DNA from: CAZYPU01 sp964649665
Lineage (GTDB): Bacteria > Omnitrophota > Gorgyraeia > JABMRN01 > RBG-13-46-9
Length of the DNA: 64,000 nucleotides
Direction of reading: 5' to 3'
Assembly (NCBI GenBank): GCA_964649665.1
Contig: CAZYPU010000002.1
Span: forward strand, 1-64,000
A program made the translations under genes and the position numbers. The notes beneath the pieces were generated by a model. It saw only the letters and a list, made by a program, of their open reading frames with translations. It was not told where the DNA came from and did no database searches. Numbering within the stretch: the stretch's first letter is position 1; each line of letters starts with the position of its first letter. Shown here one piece after another: positions 57,354 through 64,000 of this stretch.

Positions 57354-58793
57354 ATGCTCGTCAAAGACGACCCGCAAAGTTTTCGGTCCTATCTCGAAGA
57401 TTCTTCAAATCTGAAAGGCGGCCACGCGGATAAAGTAATTATCCCGCAAAGCGCCGCGGAAATCCCCTCAATACTAAAAGAAGCAAACTCAAGGAAAATA
57501 CCCGTTACGATCTCAGGCGCCGGTACGGGCCAGGCGGGCGGAAGGATTCCTTTCGGGGGACTGGTCCTATCCACAGAAAAACTGGACGGGATAAAAGAAA
57601 TCGTAAAATCGAATGAAGGCGGCTACGTCATAGCCGAGCCGGGCGTTTTAATTGGGGATTTGAAGGGCGCTTGTGAAAAAGAGGGTCTCTTTTACACGTA
57701 CGACCCGACAGAGCAGACAGCGTTTATAGGGGGCACAATAGCGACGAACGCCTCCGGCGCAAGGTCTTTCCGGTACGGTCCCACGAGAAAATATGTCCGG
57801 CGCCTCACGGTTATTTTAGCGGACGGGTCCTGCCTTTCCCTGAGGAGGGGGGACGTTAGGGCAAAACGGCGGGTAATGGAATTTGAATCGGGCGGAAAGC
57901 ATTACAGGATCAACCTGCCGTCTTATAAAATGCCCGAGACAAAAAATTCAGCCGGGTATTATGCGGAAGACAACATGGACCTTGTGGATCTTTTCGTGGG
58001 GCAGGAGGGCACGCTCGGCGTCATAACGGAGGCGCGCCTTGGGCTGCTCGGGAAACCGCCCGCGCTTTTCAGTTGTTTCGCGTTTTTCTCCGACAGGCAG
58101 GATGCATGGGATTTTGCCCATAGCGCGCGAGCCGCCGCGCCGGTCTCAATCGAATACTTTGACGGAAATTGCCTGGAGCTTTTACGTACGAAATACGCGA
58201 ATGTGCCCGGCGCCTCGGTTGCGGCCGTATTCTTCGAGGATGAAATAATCGAAGGCGAGGACGCGGTATTGGCGAAGTGGGAGAAACTTTTGTCAAAGCA
58301 CGGCACATCGCCGGACAGTACCTGGGTCGCCATGAGCGAAAAAGGCCGCCGCGAATTTTTGGAAAAGAGGCGCTTTATTCCGGAACAGATGAGTGAGATG
58401 GCGAAGCGCTCGGGATTTCCCAAAGTGAGCACGGACCTTGCCGTTAGGCGCGCTAAAAATGAGATTATGCTGCGGTTCTACGACGACAAACTTAAAAAAA
58501 GCGGTCTCCGATTTTTCATATTTGGCCACATAGGTAATGCGCACCTGCACGTAAATATGCTTCCTTCCGGCAGGGCCGATTACGAGAAAGCCGGGAAACT
58601 CCGGCTCGAATTCGTAAAAAAATCCATTTCGTTGGGGGGAACGGTTTCGGCGGAACACGGTATCGGCAAGTCAAAACGCGGATTTCTTAAGTTGCTATAC
58701 GGCGAAAAGGGCGTCCGGGAAATGCTGGAGGTAAAAAAAGCGCTTGATCCAAATTTGATTCTGGGAAGGGGCAATATCTTTGAGGTGCGCTAA
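57354..58793 (+). CDS. FAD-linked oxidase / D-lactate or glycolate dehydrogenase (GlcD-like)
   Basis: Flavoprotein that oxidises a 2-hydroxy acid, probably lactate or glycolate. The 479-residue protein has the PCMH-type FAD domain (SGAGTGQAGGRIPFGGLVLS near 52, EPGVLIGDLKG near 95, GGTIATNASGARSFRYGPTR near 125, GQEGTLGVITEARLGLLG near 215). A C-terminal FAD-oxidase domain follows with GHIGNAHLHVNMLP near 396 and SAEHGIGKSKRGFL near 434. The length fits LctD/GlcD. Because etfB and etfA with ferredoxin domains are encoded nearby, it may be the lactate-oxidising part of an electron-confurcating system, though an acyl-CoA dehydrogenase also lies between. Confidence 0.87.
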   Translation: MLVKDDPQSFRSYLEDSSNLKGGHADKVIIPQSAAEIPSILKEANSRKIPVTISGAGTGQAGGRIPFGGLVLSTEKLDGIKEIVKSNEGGYVIAEPGVLIGDLKGACEKEGLFYTYDPTEQTAFIGGTIATNASGARSFRYGPTRKYVRRLTVILADGSCLSLRRGDVRAKRRVMEFESGGKHYRINLPSYKMPETKNSAGYYAEDNMDLVDLFVGQEGTLGVITEARLGLLGKPPALFSCFAFFSDRQDAWDFAHSARAAAPVSIEYFDGNCLELLRTKYANVPGASVAAVFFEDEIIEGEDAVLAKWEKLLSKHGTSPDSTWVAMSEKGRREFLEKRRFIPEQMSEMAKRSGFPKVSTDLAVRRAKNEIMLRFYDDKLKKSGLRFFIFGHIGNAHLHVNMLPSGRADYEKAGKLRLEFVKKSISLGGTVSAEHGIGKSKRGFLKLLYGEKGVREMLEVKKALDPNLILGRGNIFEVR

Positions 58794-58931
58794 ATGACCG
58801 CCATCTGTCAGCGGGTGCCAGCTGCCGAAACGATTACACGCGTAACGCCAAAAGAGTTTTTGCGCTATAGGTAAGAAAACATATGGGTAAAATAACTGTG
58901 TTATATGACAATATTGAAGGTGATAAACGGT

Positions 58932-59747
58932 TCACTCAGTGTATTCCACATTCTTAAGCGTTGCTGTAACCTCGCCGATCCAGGGTATTTCCAGGACCTT
59001 AAGTACCATAAAGAGGCCGAGGCGCCTTTTATCGGCTGAGATATAGCCGCGCGCCGTTGCCCTTTTTTGCCTTTTTCCTTTAAGCTTGATATAGGGCTCA
59101 ACGAGGAAGGCGCTGAAGTCCCCCAGTCCGGAAAGCCCTACATTGGCCATCTTCACGATGTTGGCGACTATTTCATAGTTGTTCTCGCATAGATTTACGG
59201 CTATTTTCACCCTATCGCCGGCTTCTAGCGGTATCGTCCTGAAGAAATAAGCCGCGCATACCGGATCGCGGACGTTTCTTAGCGTAGGGCAGGTCTTCAC
59301 ACTGCCGTCGGTAAGGTTTCGGTATATCGCCAGATTTTTTTTGTCATCGTAATCCACAACAAGATTTTTTCTGTAGCTGCCCTCCCTTATCACGGCTTCG
59401 TACCGGCGACTTATCAGGTTATTCTTATCCATATAACTCGTAAAGGTGTCCTCGACCTTGAAGAGTTTCGAAAGGAATTTGTTGGTCCGCGCCCGGATAA
59501 CTATTTTATAGACCTCGTGGCCGTTAAGAGTGGTGAGCTCCTCCAGGGTCACGGTAGCGGTGCCCACGGGGATTCTTTTCCACGCGGCGAGATAGGTGAA
59601 TCTTTCGCCGACTGTGAAGAGAGAAGCGGGCTTGACGATTTCCTGCGAAACCGGCAGGCACGCTTCTCTATGGCGTATCCTGGCCGTCCTTGCGCATCCG
59701 GCAGTGAAAATAGCCAACACCAATATTGCGAATATCCGCTTTTTCAT
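58932..59747 (-). CDS. DUF3108 family lipoprotein
   Basis: The only - strand gene in the window. The 271-residue product starts MKKRIFAILVLAIFTAGCAR, a signal peptide with lipobox TAGC, so it should be a lipoprotein. The body is beta-rich and fits DUF3108: FTVGERFTYLAAWKRIPVGT near 45, then SYMDKNNLISRRYEAVIREG and the YISADKRRLGLFMVLKV end. DUF3108 proteins are periplasmic or outer-membrane proteins of unknown function. A longer frame reaches 59831, but the ATG at 59747 gives the proper lipoprotein signal. It is convergent to the oxidase gene and divergent from acd. Confidence 0.82.
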   Translation of the reverse strand: MKKRIFAILVLAIFTAGCARTARIRHREACLPVSQEIVKPASLFTVGERFTYLAAWKRIPVGTATVTLEELTTLNGHEVYKIVIRARTNKFLSKLFKVEDTFTSYMDKNNLISRRYEAVIREGSYRKNLVVDYDDKKNLAIYRNLTDGSVKTCPTLRNVRDPVCAAYFFRTIPLEAGDRVKIAVNLCENNYEIVANIVKMANVGLSGLGDFSAFLVEPYIKLKGKRQKRATARGYISADKRRLGLFMVLKVLEIPWIGEVTATLKNVEYTE

Positions 59748-59755
59748 TGCGCTAT

Positions 59756-59784
59756 ATCTTACCTGATAAACGCGCTGTTGTAAA
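59756..59784 (-). promoter_or_regulatory. possible promoter of the DUF3108 gene
   Basis: On the - strand, TTTACA (59779-59784), 17 bases and TAAGAT (59756-59761) lie only eight bases before the ATG at 59747. This again predicts a near-leaderless message, with weaker support than the others. Confidence 0.4.
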
Positions 59785-59824
59785 CTAGAAAAAAACGGGA
59801 AAACGGGAAAAAAACGGGACCCCC

Positions 59825-59853
59825 TTGACAAAGGGCAGTTTATGCCCTATAAT
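59825..59853 (+). promoter_or_regulatory. consensus promoter of acd-etfBA with palindrome in spacer
   Basis: TTGACA (59825-59830), 17 bases and TATAAT (59848-59853). The spacer holds AGGGCA-N5-TGCCCT (59832-59837 and 59843-59848), a likely place for a repressor to block RNA polymerase. An AAGGAGG site follows before the ATG. Confidence 0.8.
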
Positions 59854-59892
59854 TACGGGTCTATATTAACACAGGCGACAAGGAGGTAAAAA

Positions 59893-61044
59893 ATGGATGT
59901 TCTGTTTACCGAAGAACAGAAGATGATACGGGATTTGTGCCGCCAGATTGCGCGGGAGAAAATAAAACCCGTAGCGGCCGAGTACGATGAAAAGGAAGAG
60001 TTCCCCTGGCCTATAGTGAAAATACTCGCTGATTCCGATATATTCGGTGTCTACATAGCGGAGGAATATGGCGGAATGGGGGGCGGCGTTTTTGAGATGG
60101 CCCTTGCCACCGAGGAACTTTCATGGGGCTGCGGCGGCATAGCGCTCGCTTTCGCGGCGACAGGGCTCGGGACATTTCCGATCATCCTTTTTGGAAACGA
60201 CGAGCAGAAAAAGAAATACCTGCCGAAAATAGCCAAGGGGACAATAGCGGCTTTCTGTATTACCGAAGCTGAAGCCGGTTCGGACGCCGGTTCCATAAAG
60301 ACCACGGCCGTAAAAAACGGCGATCATTATGTTCTTAACGGCACAAAACAGTGGATTACAAACGGGGGAGAAGCCGATATTTATACCGTCATAGCCATGA
60401 CGCATAAATCAAAGGGCGCCAGGGGAGCTTCGGCTTTTATAGTCGAAAAAGGGACAAAAGGCCTTGAGTTCGGTAAAAAGGAAAAAAAGCTTGGCATAAG
60501 GGGTTCCGCCACCAGGGAAGTTATCTTTACCGACTGTAGGGTCCCCAAGGAAAATCTTTTGTCGAAAGAGGGCATGGGATTTATCGTTGCAATGAAGACG
60601 TTTGATTATTCGCGCCCGGGCGTTGCCGCCCAGGCGGTCGGCATCGCGCAGAGGGCCCTCGATGAATCCGTAGAATATGCCCACCAGCGAAAACAGTTTG
60701 GACAGCTCATATCCAGCTTCCAGGGCCTGCAGTTCATGCTTGCCGACATGTCCATACAGGTTGAAGCGTCAAGGGCAATGGTTTACCGCGCGGCCAAAAT
60801 AGTCGACTCGGGAGAAAAAAATATAGCGAAACTTTCCGCCATAGCCAAAACTTTCGCCTCGGACGTGGCGATGAAAGTTACAACGGATGCCGTCCAGATT
60901 TTTGGCGGATACGGATACATGAGGGAGTATCCCGTTGAAAAACTTATGAGGGATGCCAAGATTACGCAGATTTACGAAGGCACTAACCAGATCCAGCGCG
61001 GAGTTATCGCGGCAAGCTTGATTAAGGAGCTGAAGAAGAAATAG
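59893..61044 (+). CDS. acd: acyl-CoA dehydrogenase
   Basis: FAD enzyme that oxidises an acyl-CoA, or works in reverse as an enoyl-CoA reductase with Etf. The 383-residue protein has TEEQKMIRDL at the start, CITEAEAGSDAGSIKTTAV near 127, GTKQWITNGGEAD near 147, the QFGQLISSFQGLQFMLADM region near 266, and catalytic base Glu362 in IYEGTNQIQR, the short-chain type position. It is followed by etfB and a ferredoxin-type etfA, an order like CarCDE (caffeyl-CoA reductase) and butyryl-CoA dehydrogenase/Etf complexes that bifurcate electrons. The acyl chain is unknown. Confidence 0.93.
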   Translation: MDVLFTEEQKMIRDLCRQIAREKIKPVAAEYDEKEEFPWPIVKILADSDIFGVYIAEEYGGMGGGVFEMALATEELSWGCGGIALAFAATGLGTFPIILFGNDEQKKKYLPKIAKGTIAAFCITEAEAGSDAGSIKTTAVKNGDHYVLNGTKQWITNGGEADIYTVIAMTHKSKGARGASAFIVEKGTKGLEFGKKEKKLGIRGSATREVIFTDCRVPKENLLSKEGMGFIVAMKTFDYSRPGVAAQAVGIAQRALDESVEYAHQRKQFGQLISSFQGLQFMLADMSIQVEASRAMVYRAAKIVDSGEKNIAKLSAIAKTFASDVAMKVTTDAVQIFGGYGYMREYPVEKLMRDAKITQIYEGTNQIQRGVIAASLIKELKKK

Positions 61045-61066
61045 GAATGAGGCGCCTCAGAGAATC

Positions 61067-61846
61067 ATGAACGTAATTGTCTGCATAAAACAGGTTCCGA
61101 ACACCACCCAGGTCCGAATAAATCCCGAGACGAATACGCTTATACGCGAAGGGGTCGAATCGATTATAAACCCCTTCGACATGTACGCCATAGAAGAGGG
61201 CATAAGGCTTAAGGAAAAGTTGGGCGGAAAACTTACGGTTATAAGCATGGGGCCGCCCCAGGCGGAAGAGGCCTTAAGGGAAGCCATTTCTATGGGATGC
61301 GACGAGGGAGCGCTTGTTACCGACAGGGCTTTCGCGGGAAGCGATACGTGGGCCACCAGCTATGTGCTGTCGCAGGCCGTGAAAAAAATAGGCGATTTCA
61401 GCGTTATACTTTGCGGAAAACAGGCATCCGACGGCGATACGGCGCAGGTAGGCCCCGGAATTTCCACGCATCTGAATATACCCCAGGTTACGTATGTGAA
61501 GAAAATAGAATCCATTGAAGAGAAGAGGGCTCGTGTCGAAAGGATGACGGAGGAAGGGTTCGAAATAATAGAGACGCCCATCCCGTGCCTTCTAACCGTT
61601 GTAAAAGAAATCAACGAACCGCGCCTCCCGTCGCTTAAGGGCAAGATGCGGGCCAAAAAGGCGGAGATTAAAAAAATGACAGCGGAAGATTTAAGCTGTG
61701 ATTTCGACAAGATAGGCCTTGACGGCTCGCCGACGCGCGTTGTGAAAATTTTTACGCCCCCGCCGCGCAAGGGCGGGGTGATTCTTAAGGGTGATACCGG
61801 TGAAATTGTAGAGAAGCTTGTCGGGGAACTGAGGCAGGAAATTTGA
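61067..61846 (+). CDS. etfB: electron transfer flavoprotein beta subunit
   Basis: Forms the Etf heterodimer with EtfA; in bifurcating forms it holds the FAD that splits electrons from NADH. The 259-residue protein starts MNVIVCIKQVPNTTQVRINP, and has SIINPFDMYAIEEGIRLKE near 34, VISMGPPQAEEALREAISMG near 59, and the nucleotide stretch CGKQASDGDTAQVGPGIS near 118. The last 60 residues have the AKKAEI and PPPRKGGV segments. The gene lies 22 bases after acd. Confidence 0.93.
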   Translation: MNVIVCIKQVPNTTQVRINPETNTLIREGVESIINPFDMYAIEEGIRLKEKLGGKLTVISMGPPQAEEALREAISMGCDEGALVTDRAFAGSDTWATSYVLSQAVKKIGDFSVILCGKQASDGDTAQVGPGISTHLNIPQVTYVKKIESIEEKRARVERMTEEGFEIIETPIPCLLTVVKEINEPRLPSLKGKMRAKKAEIKKMTAEDLSCDFDKIGLDGSPTRVVKIFTPPPRKGGVILKGDTGEIVEKLVGELRQEI

Positions 61847-61908
61847 GACCCCACGCCGGAGTTTATCCCAAGCGGCAGCGAAGGGGCGCGGGGAATACGC
61901 GGAGAATA

Positions 61909-61948
61909 CTGCGGGCGCCTGCCTGCCGGCAGGCAGGTAAGCCCGCAG
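61909..61948. repeat. hairpin between etfB and etfA
   Basis: The perfect palindrome CCTGCCTGCCGGCAGGCAGG (61918-61937) is nested in a longer stem with CTGCGGGC (61909-61916) and GCCCGCAG (61941-61948). It fills part of a 114-base gap and looks like a repeat insertion. Confidence 0.7.
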
Positions 61949-61960
61949 AGGAACGAATAT

Positions 61961-63163
61961 ATGCCTGAAAAAAAGATAAAGATTCTGGAAGAAGTGTGTG
62001 TGGGCTGCGGCCTTTGTGTTAAGGCATGTCCGTTTGCGGCCATCAGCATGAAGGATAAGAAGGCCGTTATTGATTATGATAAGTGCAACCTCTGCGGCGC
62101 CTGCGTTGAGCCGTGTAAATTCAACGCCATAGAGCTTGAAACCCTCGAAAAAAAATACGATCACACCTCATACAAGGATGTCTGGGTTTTCTGCGAACAG
62201 AAAAAAGGCGCGGTCCAATCGGTAGCGTATGAACTTCTCGGTGAAGGCAGGAAGCTCGCCTCCAAGCTCGGCTGCAAATTATGCGCCGTACTTTTGGGTG
62301 AAGGCGTAAAAGATAAGGCTAAGGACCTTTTCGAAAGAGGCGCGGATATTATTTATCTTGTAGATTCCCCGCATTTAAAATATTACCAGGACGATCCTTA
62401 TTCAAAAGTACTCACAGAACTTATAAACGAATTTAAACCGGAGGCTCTTCTCTCCGGCGCTACAACAATCGGAAGAAGCCTCATAGCCAGGGTCGCCATA
62501 AAAATAAATACCGGCCTTACCGCCGACTGCACGGGGCTCGATATTGATCCCGAGAAAAGACTTCTCCTCCAGACGCGTCCGGCTTTTGGCGGAAACATAA
62601 TGGCGACAATCGTAACCCCGAACCACCGGCCGCAGATGGCCACCGTAAGGCACAAGGTCATGCAGGAAGCGGCGGTTGAAAAGGGGCGAAAGGGCACGCT
62701 CATCGAAAAAGAATATAAAGACGAAACACTATCGACAAGAACCAGTCTTATCGACATAGTCGAAGAGATGGAGGAGACGGTTAACCTCGCCGAAGCCGAT
62801 ATAATCGTATCAGGCGGAAGGGGAGTGGGGCGAGCGGAGAATTTCAGCATTATACGGGAACTCGCGCTTACAATCGGCGGCGCCGTCGGCGCCTCACGAA
62901 GCGCCGTTGACGCGGATTGGATACCGTACTCCCACCAGGTAGGGCAGACAGGAAAAACCGTTTGCCCGAAAATCTACATCGCCTGCGGTATAAGCGGACA
63001 GATCCAGCATCTCATCGGCATGCAGTCCTCGAAAATCATCATAGCCATAAACAAAGATCCCGACGCGCCAATTTTCAAGGTCGCCACCTACGGCGTAGTA
63101 GGTGACCTCTTCCAGGTTGTCCCCGCCCTTACGAAAAAATTCAAGCAGGTACTCCGCAAGTAA
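61961..63163 (+). CDS. etfA: electron transfer flavoprotein alpha subunit with N-terminal 2[4Fe-4S] ferredoxin domain
   Basis: Carries FAD and shuttles electrons to the dehydrogenase. In the 400-residue protein, residues 10-60 hold two cluster motifs, Cys13, 16, 19, 23 and Cys42, 45, 48, 52 (EVCVGCGLCVKACP; CNLCGACVEPC). The Etf alpha domain follows. The FAD domain has GGRGVGRAENF near 286, SRSAVDADWIPYSHQVGQTG near 312, and CGISGQIQHLIGMQSSKII near 346. Such Fd-extended EtfA proteins occur in the CarE and LctC bifurcating complexes. Its TAA stop is the first bases of a palindromic element flanked by 9-base direct repeats, so the last residues may be trimmed. Confidence 0.92.
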   Translation: MPEKKIKILEEVCVGCGLCVKACPFAAISMKDKKAVIDYDKCNLCGACVEPCKFNAIELETLEKKYDHTSYKDVWVFCEQKKGAVQSVAYELLGEGRKLASKLGCKLCAVLLGEGVKDKAKDLFERGADIIYLVDSPHLKYYQDDPYSKVLTELINEFKPEALLSGATTIGRSLIARVAIKINTGLTADCTGLDIDPEKRLLLQTRPAFGGNIMATIVTPNHRPQMATVRHKVMQEAAVEKGRKGTLIEKEYKDETLSTRTSLIDIVEEMEETVNLAEADIIVSGGRGVGRAENFSIIRELALTIGGAVGASRSAVDADWIPYSHQVGQTGKTVCPKIYIACGISGQIQHLIGMQSSKIIIAINKDPDAPIFKVATYGVVGDLFQVVPALTKKFKQVLRK

Positions 63164-63359
63164 GAAGTAAACCGGGATCCTGTCCGCAGGTGTCAGCTGT
63201 CAGCGGGCGCCCTTCCGGCGAATTTTGTGGCTCGCTGCAATTGGTGTGGGGAAGCTTTCACCACTCAATTGCGACGCTCACGCACAAAATTTTTCGCCTC
63301 CAGGGCATCCCGCCGACAGCTGCCACCAAAATTTGTAATCCCGGTTTACTTCTTAAATG
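63161..63359. repeat. family D palindromic element with 9-bp flanking direct repeats
   Basis: Perfect 18-base terminal arms (63161-63178 and 63338-63355) begin exactly at the etfA stop codon. The core GGCGAATTTTGTGG / CACAAAATTTTTCGCC is shared with the 22574 element. CTCCGCAAG occurs at 63152-63160 and again at 63360-63368, a likely target-site duplication. It accounts for most of the gap between etfA and the next gene. Confidence 0.8.
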
Positions 63360-63388
63360 CTCCGCAAGAAGAAAGAAACTATTTGTCC

Positions 63389-63417
63389 TTGACAACTGCA
63401 ACAAAATCAGGTATACT
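63389..63417 (+). promoter_or_regulatory. predicted promoter of the MerR-like gene and smc
   Basis: TTGACA (63389-63394), 17 bases and TATACT (63412-63417), about 48 bases before the next start. Confidence 0.65.
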
Positions 63418-63465
63418 TGCAGTGAGTTATAGAAAGATATACAAACATATATAAAGGTGATGTTT

Positions 63466-63672
63466 ATGGTAGGGGAGCTTCCGAAAATCTCAAATAGAAA
63501 ATATAATATCCAGGAAGTGGCGAACATGCTGGGTATATATAGAGGAACTATAAAGAACTATGAGGAGAAGGGGATATTTCCGAAGCCGCACCGGAACCCG
63601 ATCAACAAATATCGCGAATATACGCCGCAGGAAATAGATATTTTAAAAAGAATTCTACTGAAAGGCAAATAG
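63466..63672 (+). CDS. small MerR-family HTH protein
   Basis: Probable DNA-binding regulator. The 68-residue protein contains only the MerR-type winged helix: RKYNIQEVANMLGIYRGTIK near 13-32, then YEEKGIFPKPHRNPINKYREY and TPQEIDILKRIL. The effector-binding part of MerR proteins is absent, so it may act alone or as an accessory factor. The start is taken as the ATG at 63466; ATG 63460 and GTG 63457 are close alternatives, and an AAAGG site lies just upstream. It precedes smc by 13 bases. Confidence 0.78.
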   Translation: MVGELPKISNRKYNIQEVANMLGIYRGTIKNYEEKGIFPKPHRNPINKYREYTPQEIDILKRILLKGK

Positions 63673-63685
63673 TTAGGGGGGCATA

Positions 63686-64000
63686 ATGTATTTCAAGCAA
63701 CTCGAGATAGTAGGTTTTAAGTCATTTCCGTTCAAGACAAAGTTAAAATTTGAGCCGGGTGTTACAGCGGTAGTCGGGCCGAACGGCTGCGGGAAATCAA
63801 ATATTTCTGACGCCATACGCTGGGTTCTCGGTGAACAGTCCGCGAAATCGTTAAGGGGCTCTTCCATGGAGGACATCATATTTAACGGTACGGATTCGAT
63901 AGAGCCCACAAACATGGCGGAGGTTTCGCTGACCTTATCGAACGAGAAGAAAAACCTCCCCATAGATTACGATGAGGTTATCATAACGCGCCGCCTCTTT
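63686..64000 (+). CDS. smc: chromosome segregation protein SMC, N-terminal part (runs off window)
   Basis: ATPase that compacts and separates chromosomes. Only the first 105 residues are in the window. They start MYFKQLEIVGFKSFPFKTKL and include the Walker A motif VVGPNGCGKSNISDAIRWVL near 30-49, then GEQSAKSLRG and EDIIFNGTDSI. This matches the SMC head domain well. A GGGGGG site lies six bases before the ATG. The remaining sequence, coiled coil, hinge and second head, lies beyond the end. It is probably co-transcribed with the MerR-like gene. Confidence 0.93.
   Translation, partial: MYFKQLEIVGFKSFPFKTKLKFEPGVTAVVGPNGCGKSNISDAIRWVLGEQSAKSLRGSSMEDIIFNGTDSIEPTNMAEVSLTLSNEKKNLPIDYDEVIITRRLF

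Noticed and set aside
58794..58874. Open frame of about 25 codons starting directly after the FAD-oxidase stop
   Set aside because: No ribosome-binding site of its own and its sequence contains a repeat-like TGTCAGCGGGTGCC segment; too little support.
1..64000. Search by eye for tRNA and rRNA genes
   Set aside because: No convincing T-loop/acceptor arrangement or rRNA-like stretch was seen; a covariance search could still find one.

Overview
This window is a scaffold piece from an uncultured Gram-negative-type (diderm) bacterium. Diderm envelope signs are a TolC-like outer-membrane channel, an HlyD-type adaptor and a lipobox protein. The mix of genes (DapL lysine route, L-aspartate dehydrogenase NAD route, PEGA and TackOD1 proteins) and the many dispersed palindromic repeats resemble Candidatus Omnitrophota or a similar candidate phylum. 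That placement is inference. All genes but one (a DUF3108 lipoprotein) lie on the + strand, in tight operons with many 4-base ATGA overlaps. A run of 100 N at 5551-5650 marks an assembly join. I saw no rRNA, tRNA or CRISPR array.

Layout. 0.1-2.6 kb: pgk, tpiA, secG. 2.6-8.1 kb: a complete oligopeptide-type ABC importer with fused ATPases. 8.1-12.9 kb: membrane protein, PEGA protein, processive-type glycosyltransferase, secreted glycoside hydrolase-like protein. 13-17 kb: trehalose block (OtsA, OtsB, DUF5752, TreT-like glycosyltransferase). 17.6-22.5 kb: leuCDB, asd, truA. 22.9-33.5 kb: a signalling and export island with an autoregulated-looking HTH/ATPase/DUF4325 protein, four receiver-domain proteins, a PAS protein, a histidine kinase, a REC-TackOD1-degenerate GGDEF protein, and an HlyD-GT2-TolC set that looks like a polysaccharide synthesis and export machine. 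33.5-35.2 kb: an NSS transporter with a tiny MetS-like partner. 35.9-36.8 kb: rplM-rpsI. 36.9-52.8 kb: one long anabolic run, argCJBDFGH, lysA-dapF-dapA-dapB-dapL, folK, panC, nadA, aspartate dehydrogenase. 52.8-57.3 kb: small and unknown proteins, a TIM-barrel protein, a DNA glycosylase, ferredoxin, inositol monophosphatase. 57.4-63.2 kb: an FAD-linked lactate/glycolate-type dehydrogenase, then acyl-CoA dehydrogenase, EtfB and a ferredoxin-domain EtfA, an arrangement like electron-bifurcating systems. The window ends with a MerR-like regulator and the start of smc.

The gaps between operons are full of palindromic repeats of at least four families. Some have entered genes: one supplies 27 in-frame residues of TruA, one supplies the last residues and stop of ArgD, one forms the C-terminus of the glycoside hydrolase, and one begins at the stop codon of etfA and is flanked by 9-base direct repeats. 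Promoters with a 17-base spacer are unusually easy to see. Several sit so close to the start codon (otsA, leuC, the 54989 gene, the DUF3108 gene) that near-leaderless transcripts are predicted.
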